Shown one piece after another: positions 7,748 through 15,865 of a DNA stretch of 24,645 nucleotides. The notes under the pieces are model-generated. The model was not told the DNA's origin. It searched no databases and saw only the letters and a list, made by a program, of their open reading frames with translations. Where the stretch lies: positions 1-24,645 of the forward strand of contig JAOASV010000320.1 in assembly GCA_030158535.1 (NCBI GenBank). Direction: 5' to 3'. How positions within the stretch are numbered: position 1 is the first letter of the stretch; every line of letters begins with the position of its first letter. The stretch comes from Sediminibacterium sp. (lineage in GTDB: Bacteria; Bacteroidota; Bacteroidia; Chitinophagales; Chitinophagaceae). The position numbers and the translations under genes were made by a program.

Positions 7748-10700
7748 ATGAAAAAATTCTTTTCCGCATTTACATTTCTTGTAATTGCTCTTTGCACAAG
7801 CGCGCAAAACATTGACATTGCGAAGCATTTTAAAGGTTTAAAACCAAGAAGCATTGGTCCAGCAGGTATGAGTGGACGTGTTACTGCGATTGATGCAGTG
7901 TGGTCAAACCCTAATATTATTTATTTGGGAACGGCTAGTGGCGGCGTTTGGAAATCTGAAAATGGTGGCGCTAGTTGGGCTTCTATTTTTGATGATCAAC
8001 CTATTTTAAATATTGGTTCTGTCGCAATTACACAAAGCAATCCAAGTATTGTTTGGGCAGGAACTGGAGAAGGTAATCCAAGAAACTCTGTGAGTTTAGG
8101 AGAAGGTATTTATAAAAGTTTAGATGGTGGTAAAACATGGAAGTGTATGGGTCTAGAAAAAACTAGAAACATCCACCGTATTATTATTGATCCAACAAAT
8201 CCGGATGTTGTATACGCGGGTGTTATTGGTAATCCATTTGTTCCACATCCAGAAAGAGGCTTATACAAAACAACAGATGGTGGTCAATCATGGAAACTTA
8301 TTTTACACACCAATGATACAAGTGGTGTAGGTGATATGGTGATGGATCCAGTAAATCCAAACAAGTTATTTGTAAACATGTATCAACACCAAAGAACACC
8401 ATGGAGCTTACAAGGTGGCGGAAAAGGAAGTGGATTTTATGTTACCTATGATGGTGGTAAAACATTTAAAAAATTAGGAAAAGAAGATGGTTTACCTGAC
8501 GGAAACCTAGGCCGTATAGGCATTACAGTGGGTCGTAATGATCCAAACAGGGTATATGCACTTGTAGAAGCAACAAAAAATGGTTTATATAAATCAGAAG
8601 ATGGTGGATTAAAATGGGAGCTTGTAAACAGTGATCCTTCGGTTGTTACAAACCGTGCATTTTATTTTCAAGACATCGCTATTGATCCAACCAACGAAAA
8701 CAGATTGTACAATATCAATCAAATGATTACCGTAAGTGAAGACGCTGGTAAAACATTTAAATCAGTGATTCCTTACAGCGGTATTCATCCGGATCACCAC
8801 GCTTGGTGGATTCATCCACAAAATGGAAATTTCATTATTGATGGTAATGATGGTGGTATTGGCATTTCAAGAGACCGTGGTAAAACATGGCAGTTTGATG
8901 AGAAATTACCACTTGGACAATTTTATCATATCAATGTAGACAATAAAATTCCGTACAACGTAATGGGTGGTTTACAAGATAACGGAAGCTGGCATGGTCC
9001 TGCATACGTTTGGGTAAACAGCGGTATTAGAAATGCATATTGGCAAGGTGTTGGCGGTGGTGATGGCTTTGATGTTGTTCCAGATGCAGAAGATGCAAAC
9101 TGGGTATACAGCATGAGCCAAGGTGGTGCAGTGGGCCGTTATAATATAGCAACTGGTGAAGAGTGGAGTATTCGTCCTCCAAGTCCAGCACCAGGCGTGC
9201 GTCAGCGTTTTAATTGGAACGCAGCGATTGCACAAGATCCTTTTGATAAAAAAACAATTTATTACGGTTCTCAATTTGTAAACAAGAGTACCGACAAGGG
9301 CGCTTCATGGACACAAATTTCTGATGATCTAACAACGCGCGATAGTGCAAAAATGGATCAGTCTAATAATGGAGGATTAAACGTAGACATTACCGGAGCT
9401 GAAAACTATTGCACCGTTATTTGTATCGAACCTTCTGCAAAACAGCAAGGTGTTATTTGGGCAGGTACCGATGATGGTAACGTTCAATTAACGCAAGATG
9501 GTGGTAAAACATGGACAAACTTTAGAGGTAAAATCCCTGGAATGCCGCTTGGCGCATGGGTTCCACAAATTCGTGCATCTCGTTTTAATGCAGGAGAAGC
9601 TTTTGTAGTTGCAAACGATTACAGAAGAGGTAACATGAAACCTACTGTTTTTAGAACCACCGATTTTGGAAAAACATGGACCAATATTTTAGAAGATAAA
9701 AAGGTAATTGGATATGCACTTTGTGTATTGCAAGATCCAACACAACCTAATTTGATTTTTGTTGGTACCGAGCAGGGCTTATGGATTAGCCTCGATAACG
9801 CGGCAACATTCCAACAATTCAAAAATGATTATCCTTCTGTTTCTACCTACGATCTAGCGATTCAAGAAAGAGAAAACGATTTAGTCATTGCAACTTTTGG
9901 TAGAGCTATTTATATTTTAGATGATATAGGCGGCTTGAGAAAAGCAGCAGCTAATATGGGTAAAGTATTTTCAAATAAAGTAACAGTATTTAATGCGCCA
10001 GCTGGTTACCAAGCACACCGTAAAAACGCAATGGGTATTGAGTATAGCGTTTGGGGCACTTACGAAGGTGAAAATAAAAGAGCTGGATTACCAATTAGCT
10101 TTTTTGTAAGTAAAGCAGCGTCTGATACCGGTAAAAATGCCATTGGAGACACCGCAACTTTACGTTTTTATGATGCCACTAATACACTCGTTAGAACCAT
10201 TCGTACAAAAACAGACTCTGGGTATAATAGATATTTCTGGGGAATGGAAGGACGCGGCCTTCGCGCAAGTGGCGGCGGCGGAAGAGGCGGCAGAATGGGC
10301 GGCGGCGCTGGTTTTGGCGGTGGTGCGCCACAAGAAGCACCAGGCTTACCAGTGGATCCTGGAACTTATAAAGTAGTCGTAAGTGTTGGTCGTAATTTTT
10401 CTGATAGCACCATGCTTGTTGTAAATGATGATCCTTATGCACCAACTTCTAAAGAAGTGCGTGACGCCATCAGAAAAGCAAATGCACGTCTAGATAAAAC
10501 CACCGAAAAACTAAATACGTTAAATGAGCGTATGACAGAAGCAGATGGCATCATTGCAAAAATTGAAGCCAACCTAAGAGATATGGATAAAAAAGCAGCA
10601 GATACCATTCGCAAAACAGTAACTGCTGCTAAAGATGAATTAAAAGCGATTAGAGAAATGCTTAATGGCAAACCACAAACAAAACAAGGTTACGGCAACA

Positions 10701-10930
10701 TTCCGCAAGTAACAGTAAGTAGTGTTTTTGGTGAAGCCAGAATGACAGTAATGGGTAAGCCGGTAGCGCCTGGTGCACAAGAAGACAGGCTTATTACATT
10801 TGCAGAGCAAAAAGTTGGTGAAGTAATAGCGCGCGCTAATAAGTTTTTTGATGGTACTTGGAAAACATTGAGATCACTTGCAGAAGCGGCGCCTGTTAAA
10901 ATCTTTAAAGACTACAAAACAATCGAATAA
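7748..10930 (+). CDS. Secreted VPS10/sortilin-like BNR beta-propeller protein
   Basis: Large exported protein of 1060 residues. The start is the ATG at 7748, which begins a signal peptide of about 20 residues ending CTSAQ; an in-frame upstream extension to 7643 overlaps the previous gene and is not credible. About ten BNR/Asp-box motifs (S/T-x-D-x-G-x-T-W/F) are spread over roughly residues 70-660, for example SLDGGKTW, TTDGGQSW, SRDRGKTW, TQDGGKTW and TTDFGKTW. They indicate one or two beta-propellers of the VPS10/sortilin or exo-xyloglucanase type. A Gly-rich stretch (about residues 838-860) interrupts an Ig-like domain, and a charged helical region (about 895-980, probably coiled coil) follows. 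Family members are often annotated as glycosyl hydrolase, but no catalytic site is evident, so function is unknown. It is followed 50 nt later by the sugar symporter. Confidence 0.8.
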   Translation: MKKFFSAFTFLVIALCTSAQNIDIAKHFKGLKPRSIGPAGMSGRVTAIDAVWSNPNIIYLGTASGGVWKSENGGASWASIFDDQPILNIGSVAITQSNPSIVWAGTGEGNPRNSVSLGEGIYKSLDGGKTWKCMGLEKTRNIHRIIIDPTNPDVVYAGVIGNPFVPHPERGLYKTTDGGQSWKLILHTNDTSGVGDMVMDPVNPNKLFVNMYQHQRTPWSLQGGGKGSGFYVTYDGGKTFKKLGKEDGLPDGNLGRIGITVGRNDPNRVYALVEATKNGLYKSEDGGLKWELVNSDPSVVTNRAFYFQDIAIDPTNENRLYNINQMITVSEDAGKTFKSVIPYSGIHPDHHAWWIHPQNGNFIIDGNDGGIGISRDRGKTWQFDEKLPLGQFYHINVDNKIPYNVMGGLQDNGSWHGPAYVWVNSGIRNAYWQGVGGGDGFDVVPDAEDANWVYSMSQGGAVGRYNIATGEEWSIRPPSPAPGVRQRFNWNAAIAQDPFDKKTIYYGSQFVNKSTDKGASWTQISDDLTTRDSAKMDQSNNGGLNVDITGAENYCTVICIEPSAKQQGVIWAGTDDGNVQLTQDGGKTWTNFRGKIPGMPLGAWVPQIRASRFNAGEAFVVANDYRRGNMKPTVFRTTDFGKTWTNILEDKKVIGYALCVLQDPTQPNLIFVGTEQGLWISLDNAATFQQFKNDYPSVSTYDLAIQERENDLVIATFGRAIYILDDIGGLRKAAANMGKVFSNKVTVFNAPAGYQAHRKNAMGIEYSVWGTYEGENKRAGLPISFFVSKAASDTGKNAIGDTATLRFYDATNTLVRTIRTKTDSGYNRYFWGMEGRGLRASGGGGRGGRMGGGAGFGGGAPQEAPGLPVDPGTYKVVVSVGRNFSDSTMLVVNDDPYAPTSKEVRDAIRKANARLDKTTEKLNTLNERMTEADGIIAKIEANLRDMDKKAADTIRKTVTAAKDELKAIREMLNGKPQTKQGYGNIPQVTVSSVFGEARMTVMGKPVAPGAQEDRLITFAEQKVGEVIARANKFFDGTWKTLRSLAEAAPVKIFKDYKTIE

Positions 10931-10980
10931 TTAAATTTTAATACCCCAATATTTTTTACAATCATAACTAGCAACCAATT

Positions 10981-12681
10981 ATGAGTTCATTAGCACTATC
11001 AGATAAAATTGTTTTTGTACTTTATTTTTTAATGGTTGCTAGTTATGGTTATTGGGTGTACCGAAAAAAGAAAGACAGCGTATCAGCGTCTCAAGACTTT
11101 TTTTTAGCCGAAGGATCCCTTACCTGGTGGGCTATTGGAGCCTCATTAATTGCCTCTAATATTTCTGCAGAGCAGTTTATTGGAATGAGTGGAGAAGGTT
11201 TTTTTGTGGGTGTTGCCATTGCAGCCTACGAATGGATAGCGGCGCTTGGTTTAATCATTATTGCGGTTTGGTTCATCCCAATTTATTTGAAGAACAAGAT
11301 TTACACGATGCCTCAATTTTTAAAAACGAGGTATAACGAATCTGTGGCGCTTGTAATGGCCATATTTTGGTTGTTGTTGTATGTGTTTGTAAACTTTACT
11401 TCTATTTTATATTTAGGAGCCGTTGCAATCAATGGATTATTGGGTGGCGATTATTTACACCTCGTAATGATAGGACTTATGCTCATGGCGCTGATCATTA
11501 CGCTAGGTGGCATGAAAGTAATTGGTTACACCGATGTAATTCAGGTTGCTGTTTTAATTATTGGCGGTTTTGCAACCGTATACATGGCATTAGAAATTGT
11601 GGATCAACGAATCAATCATGTAGTGGATGGCAGTGCACTTGCAGGATTTAATACCTTGCTATCGCAAGCCCCAGAACACTTCCATTTAATTTTACCAAAA
11701 CCCAATAACACCGATATGAGCGCTGCTGGGCAGTTGGCAAGAGATAAGTATATTATTTTACCTGGTATCGCTATGTATTTTGCAGGCCAATGGATTTTGA
11801 ATTTAAATTATTGGGGCTGTAATCAGTATATCACACAACGCGCACTTGGTGCACAATTAGAAACGGCAAGAAAAGGTATCTTGTTTGCCGGCTTCATGAA
11901 ATTATTTATGCCTGTTATTGTAATGCTTCCGGGTATTGCAGCATTTGTGCTCTATAAAAATGGTCAGTTAGCAGGTTTTGAAGGTGGAAAAGACGGCGCC
12001 TACTCTGCTATTCTTGCATTTTTACCTGCTGGCTTAAAAGGACTAGCGATTGCCGCACTCACTGCTGCGATTGTTGCATCGCTTGCTGGTAAGGCAAATA
12101 GTATTTCAACCATTTTTACTTTAGATGTTTACAAGAAATATATCAATAAAGATGCCGATGAAAAAAAGTTGGTATGGACAGGCCGTTTAACCGTATTTAT
12201 TTCAATGGTTATTGCCGTTATATTTACTTGGAAAGATTTGTTGGGTATTAGTGGCGAAGGTGGATTTACGTTTATTCAAAAATATACCGGCTTTATTAGC
12301 CCAGGTGTATTTGCCATGTTTATGTTAGGATTTTTCTGGAAGCGCACTACTGGTGCGGCTGCCATGACTGGTTTAATTACCGGATTTTTATTAGCTATAT
12401 TTTTTAACAGTTATGCTATTCCACTTTTTGGAACCGACAATATCATGTATACCGCGTACCTAAATAAAAGCGGTGCTTACGAAATTCCATTTTTAATAAA
12501 TATGGGTTGGTCTTTTGTACTTACCATTATCATCATGGTGATAGTAAGTATGGCAGGTCCTAAAGTAAACCCTAAAGCATTTGAAATAGATGCAAGTATG
12601 TTTAAGGTTAGCAAATCAACACTCGTGCTGATTGTAATCATACTCATGCTCTTAAGTGCCTTGTACGTTAAATTCTGGTAG
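10981..12681 (+). CDS. SGLT-type sodium/sugar symporter (SSS family)
   Basis: Inner-membrane sodium:solute symporter of 566 residues with about 14 helices, close in sequence to Vibrio vSGLT. Sugar-site residues of vSGLT appear conserved: Asn60 and Gln65 in SNISAEQFIGMSG, Glu84 in YEW, the WGCNQYI gate segment, and Gln433 in FIQKYTG. By my recollection of vSGLT numbering these match N64, Q69, E88 and Q428. In the sodium-site helix the vSGLT Ser-Ser pair reads Ala366-Ser367 (IVASLAG), so one hydroxyl ligand may be missing. Expected role is Na+-driven uptake of a hexose such as galactose or glucose. It probably shares a transcript with the BNR protein upstream. The stop lies 2 nt from the stop of the convergent lipoprotein gene. 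Confidence 0.88.
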   Translation: MSSLALSDKIVFVLYFLMVASYGYWVYRKKKDSVSASQDFFLAEGSLTWWAIGASLIASNISAEQFIGMSGEGFFVGVAIAAYEWIAALGLIIIAVWFIPIYLKNKIYTMPQFLKTRYNESVALVMAIFWLLLYVFVNFTSILYLGAVAINGLLGGDYLHLVMIGLMLMALIITLGGMKVIGYTDVIQVAVLIIGGFATVYMALEIVDQRINHVVDGSALAGFNTLLSQAPEHFHLILPKPNNTDMSAAGQLARDKYIILPGIAMYFAGQWILNLNYWGCNQYITQRALGAQLETARKGILFAGFMKLFMPVIVMLPGIAAFVLYKNGQLAGFEGGKDGAYSAILAFLPAGLKGLAIAALTAAIVASLAGKANSISTIFTLDVYKKYINKDADEKKLVWTGRLTVFISMVIAVIFTWKDLLGISGEGGFTFIQKYTGFISPGVFAMFMLGFFWKRTTGAAAMTGLITGFLLAIFFNSYAIPLFGTDNIMYTAYLNKSGAYEIPFLINMGWSFVLTIIIMVIVSMAGPKVNPKAFEIDASMFKVSKSTLVLIVIILMLLSALYVKFW

Positions 12682-12683
12682 AC

Positions 12684-12812
12684 TTATCTAACATCTTTTG
12701 CGCAGCCGCAACCGCCTTTTCGCTGATAGCCGGGCTTAAAAACGCTGCAAGAAGAGGCCATAACAGCCATCACTAGGGTGATGATAATAATTTTAAGTAG
12801 AGGGTGTTTCAT
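12684..12812 (-). CDS. Very small Cys-rich lipoprotein (42 aa)
   Basis: A 43-codon minus-strand frame starting at ATG (12812-12810) and ending TAA. It encodes a lysine/histidine start, a hydrophobic stretch (IIIITLVMAVMA), a lipobox MASSC with the lipidated Cys at residue 22, and a short mature peptide with GGCGCAKD (33-40), giving two further cysteines in a CGC arrangement. A well-formed lipoprotein signal in such a short frame argues that it is real. Bacteroidota genomes commonly carry tiny lipoproteins with a C-terminal Cys-containing tail of unknown role. It is divergent from the glycosyltransferase and convergent with the symporter. Function is unknown; the CGC tail could bind metal or form disulfides, which is inference. 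Confidence 0.72.
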   Translation of the reverse strand: MKHPLLKIIIITLVMAVMASSCSVFKPGYQRKGGCGCAKDVR

Positions 12813-12869
12813 AATTGAATACTAAATTACGTAAAAATTTATCCATTTACCATCAAAACAGAGGCGTCC

Positions 12870-13901
12870 ATACAACGAATTTTAATTGCTCCACTCGATT
12901 GGGGGCTTGGACATGCTTCTAGATGCGTGCCCATTATTCATGATTGTATTGAAAAGGGCCACATGGTTACCATTGCCGCTGATGGCGCTCAAAAAAAATT
13001 ATTACAATATTATTTTCCCAATATCACTTATATAACAATACCTAAATATAATATTCGGTATAGTAAAAAAGCTTGGTTGCTCCCTGTTGTTTTATTTTTT
13101 CAGTTACCTAAAATTGCTACTGCAATTTATAAAGAGCACCGCTGGTTACAATTGCATGCAACAGCGTTTGATCAGGTGATTTCTGATAATAGGTATGGTC
13201 TGTACAACAGCCAATTAAAAACCACATTTATCAGCCATCAATTACTTGTTAAAGCTCCATTTAAATGGGTTGAAACAATCATTCAAAAAACGCAGTACTA
13301 TTTTATCAATAAATTTTCGGAGTGCTGGGTTCCTGACACGCTGGATTATCCGGGCTTTGCAGCGGATTTGTCTCATCCGGATGTCATGCCAAAAATACCG
13401 GTTAAGTATATTGGTGCTCTAAGCCAGTTTAGTGTGTTACAAAACGCAACTACCACTGCGCCACCAAAAAAATATACATACTGTTTTTTATTATCGGGTC
13501 CAGAGCCACAACGAACGATACTACAAAATTTAATTGAATCAGGGTCAGCGCGTTTACATGAACCTTGTATACTAATTGAAGGAAGGCCTTCCGATTTACC
13601 CAATCATTACCAAATAAAAGAAACACTTACTAAACTGCGTTATGCACGTGGTCAAGATTTGCTTGACATCATTATGCAGTCTGAATATATTGTGTGTCGA
13701 AGTGGATATTCTACGCTCATGGAACTATTACCGCTGCACAAAAAAATGATATTGATACCTACACCGGGTCAAACAGAGCAGGTATATTTGGCAAGATCTC
13801 TTGCAAGTCGACAAATGGCTGTAATGATGGATCAGGCTACATTTGATCTGAACACACTTAATGATAAAGCAGACAAGCATTGCTTTATATTTGCCACATG
13901 A
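12870..13901 (+). CDS. MurG-like glycosyltransferase with a non-canonical start
   Basis: GT-B fold, glycosyltransferase-28-like protein. The conserved N-terminal phrase RILIAPLDWGLGHASRC, a nucleotide-sugar transferase Gly loop, is fully present in frame from about 12876. Yet no ATG, GTG or TTG occurs in frame between the upstream TGA (12816-12818) and a GTG at 12927, which would delete that motif. The coordinate given uses ATA at 12870, which would yield 343 residues and fits the usual MxRILxAPLDWG beginning. It could reflect initiation at ATA, ATC or ATT, a recent ATG-to-ATA mutation, or a sequence error. The C-terminal donor-binding signature CRSGYSTLMELL near residue 278 is intact. It overlaps the EamA start by ATGA. 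Acceptor unknown; an envelope glycan or lipid is a guess. Confidence 0.78.
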   Translation: MQRILIAPLDWGLGHASRCVPIIHDCIEKGHMVTIAADGAQKKLLQYYFPNITYITIPKYNIRYSKKAWLLPVVLFFQLPKIATAIYKEHRWLQLHATAFDQVISDNRYGLYNSQLKTTFISHQLLVKAPFKWVETIIQKTQYYFINKFSECWVPDTLDYPGFAADLSHPDVMPKIPVKYIGALSQFSVLQNATTTAPPKKYTYCFLLSGPEPQRTILQNLIESGSARLHEPCILIEGRPSDLPNHYQIKETLTKLRYARGQDLLDIIMQSEYIVCRSGYSTLMELLPLHKKMILIPTPGQTEQVYLARSLASRQMAVMMDQATFDLNTLNDKADKHCFIFAT

Positions 13902-14785
13902 ATTCAAAAACAAAGGCACACTTTGCAGTATTAATTGCCAATTTAATTTTTGGAGCTGGGTATGCGGTAATAAAAACAATTACGCCGGCTTATTTAGCGC
14001 CCTATTCGTTAAATGTGGTGCGTGTGGTTGTGAGTCTTGTATTATTTTGGTCTTTGTTATTTTTCAAACCATCAAAAGTATCTATCGATAAAAAAGATAT
14101 TCCCTTATTTATACTATGTGGTATCACAGGTGTAGCCATCAATCAAATTATGTTTGTAAAAGGATTGGCATTAACATCTGCGATTCATAGTTCTTTACTT
14201 TCTTTAGCCACACCCATATTTATTACCATCATTGCCATTTGGCTTATTGGTGAAAAGTTTAGTATCAATAAATTGATTGGCTTGTTACTTGGTATTGGTG
14301 GTGCCACTTTACTCGTACTGGTTAAAGATGGTCAATCTAATAATGGCAGTAGTTTACTGGGTGATTTGTTTATTCTTATCAATGCTATTTCTTATGCATT
14401 TTACATGGTGCTGGTAAAACCACTCATGGAAAAATACAATGCACTTCATGTACTTCGCTGGGTATTTACTTTTGGCAGCATTTTTATTTTGCCTATTGCA
14501 CTTCCTGACTTTATCGCCACCGATTGGTCTTTGTTTGGAACATCACAGTGGTTAGCACTTGCGTTTGTCGTACTCCTTGTTACTTTTTTATCGTATTTAT
14601 TTACGGTGTATGGATTGCAGGAGCTAGGTCCATCTGTAACGGGTGCATACATATACACACAACCCGTTTTTGCAACCATTATCGCAATGGTTTTTGCTGG
14701 TGAACATTTTACATTCATTAAAGCAGCAGCAGCTATTCTTATTTTTTCGGGTGTTTATTTAGTGAATAGAAAAAAATCAATCTAA
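13898..14785 (+). CDS. EamA-family (DMT) transporter
   Basis: Ten-helix drug/metabolite transporter superfamily protein of 295 residues with two EamA repeats (about residues 5-140 and 150-290). The ATG at 13898 overlaps the stop of the glycosyltransferase in ATGA, so translation of the two is probably coupled; an in-frame TTG at 13880 is less likely. Typical features are FGAGYAVIKTITP in helix 1, the GEKFSINKLIGLLLGIGGA loop between helices 4 and 5, and the second-repeat counterpart GEHFTFIKAAAAILIFSGVYL. EamA proteins export or import small metabolites, and the substrate cannot be told from sequence. Linkage to a glycosyltransferase may be meaningful but is not diagnostic. Confidence 0.85.
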   Translation: MNSKTKAHFAVLIANLIFGAGYAVIKTITPAYLAPYSLNVVRVVVSLVLFWSLLFFKPSKVSIDKKDIPLFILCGITGVAINQIMFVKGLALTSAIHSSLLSLATPIFITIIAIWLIGEKFSINKLIGLLLGIGGATLLVLVKDGQSNNGSSLLGDLFILINAISYAFYMVLVKPLMEKYNALHVLRWVFTFGSIFILPIALPDFIATDWSLFGTSQWLALAFVVLLVTFLSYLFTVYGLQELGPSVTGAYIYTQPVFATIIAMVFAGEHFTFIKAAAAILIFSGVYLVNRKKSI

Positions 14786-14796
14786 CAGCGTTTCTT

Positions 14797-14804
14797 TATA
14801 TTTG
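14797..14804 (+). promoter_or_regulatory. Candidate -7 element (TATATTTG) upstream of mnmH
   Basis: TATATTTG matches the Bacteroidota -7 consensus TAnnTTTG exactly and ends 5 nt before the mnmH ATG. No clear -33 TTG element is placed upstream. If used, transcription would begin at or next to the start codon, giving an almost leaderless mRNA. Confidence 0.4.
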
Positions 14805-14809
14805 TAAGG

Positions 14810-15865
14810 ATGGCTGTAAAACGGATATCTATAACAGAATTTGTTTCCATGATGGAACAGCATCCAATACTGGATGTACGAAGCCCATCGGAATATGCGC
14901 ATGCGCATATGAAAAACGCCTATTCTTTACCCTTATTTACAGATGAAGAACGAAAAGTAGTAGGCACGGCTTACAAACAACAAGGGAAGCAACCTGCCAT
15001 TAAATTAGGTCTCAATTATTTTGGGGTCAAAATGGCTTCAATGGTTAATGAAGTGGAGGCGTTTCTAGCAGCAAGCCCCGATCCTAACAATAAAGTGGTG
15101 CTGGTGCACTGTTGGCGTGGGGGCATGCGCAGTGCCGGCGTAGCATGGCTTTTAGACTTATACGGTTATACGGTGTATACACTTGCGGGTGGCTATAAGG
15201 CCTACCGTAACTGGGTATTAGCTCAATTTAACATGGAGTACCCCTTTAAAGTGATAGGTGGTTATACGGGATCTGGTAAAACAGAAACCTTGCATGCACT
15301 TCAAGCATTAAACGAGCCCATTATTGATTTAGAAGGCCTTGCGCATCATAAGGGTTCTACATTTGGAAATTTGGGACAGCCCGTGCAACCTTCGCAAGAA
15401 CAGTTTGAAAATTTATTGGCACAGTCACTATATAAAATCAGTCAAAGCCAATCTTACATTTGGATAGAAGATGAAAGTAGGCGCATTGGACTTGTTAATA
15501 TACCACCTCAATTGTTTGAGCAAATTAGAAAAAGCAAATTGTATTTTTTAGATATTTCATTTTCACAAAGGCTTCAATTTATTTTGAAGGGATATGGCAA
15601 ATTTGAAAAAGATAAATTGATGAGCGCCATTCTTCGAATCAAAAAAAGATTGGGTGGATTAGAAACAAAAACCGCTATTAATTTTTTAATAGAAGACGAT
15701 GTTGAAAGTAGTTTTAATATACTGCTTACCTACTACGATAAATTATATTTGAAAGGTGCCTATAATAGAGAAAATGCGGAAACGTTGATTCATACAATTG
15801 AAGTACCTACTGTTGACGCAGCTGCAAATGCAGCTGCTTTATTAGCCAGAGCTGGGTTACAATAA
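14810..15865 (+). CDS. mnmH: tRNA 2-selenouridine synthase MnmH (SelU)
   Basis: Cytoplasmic 351-residue enzyme with an N-terminal rhodanese domain (about 1-135) and a C-terminal P-loop domain. The rhodanese active-site loop is HCWRGGMRS with catalytic Cys101 (Cys97 in E. coli). The Walker A motif is GGYTGSGKT (150-158). Both match the MnmH/SelU family. The enzyme converts 2-thiouridine at tRNA wobble position 34 to 2-selenouridine through a geranylated intermediate, using selenophosphate from SelD. No selD is in the window. The gene lies 24 nt after the EamA gene and may have its own promoter. Its 3' end overlaps the convergent transporter gene by 9 nt. Confidence 0.92.
   Translation: MAVKRISITEFVSMMEQHPILDVRSPSEYAHAHMKNAYSLPLFTDEERKVVGTAYKQQGKQPAIKLGLNYFGVKMASMVNEVEAFLAASPDPNNKVVLVHCWRGGMRSAGVAWLLDLYGYTVYTLAGGYKAYRNWVLAQFNMEYPFKVIGGYTGSGKTETLHALQALNEPIIDLEGLAHHKGSTFGNLGQPVQPSQEQFENLLAQSLYKISQSQSYIWIEDESRRIGLVNIPPQLFEQIRKSKLYFLDISFSQRLQFILKGYGKFEKDKLMSAILRIKKRLGGLETKTAINFLIEDDVESSFNILLTYYDKLYLKGAYNRENAETLIHTIEVPTVDAAANAAALLARAGLQ

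Noticed and set aside
8000..9700. Possible DNA tandem repeats
   Set aside because: The recurring GATGGTGGTAAAACATGG-type strings encode BNR protein motifs spaced irregularly; they are protein repeats, not a DNA array or CRISPR.
10137..10445. Open frames on both strands over the Gly-rich part of the BNR protein
   Set aside because: They arise from GC-rich GGC repeats in other frames; the main frame carries clear domain sequence on both sides.
11367..11651. Plus-strand open frame inside the symporter gene
   Set aside because: Out of frame with a conserved transporter; Trp/Cys/His-rich nonsense typical of a shadow frame.
12927..12929. GTG as the start of the glycosyltransferase
   Set aside because: It would delete the conserved PLDWGLGHASRC motif that is encoded in frame just upstream.
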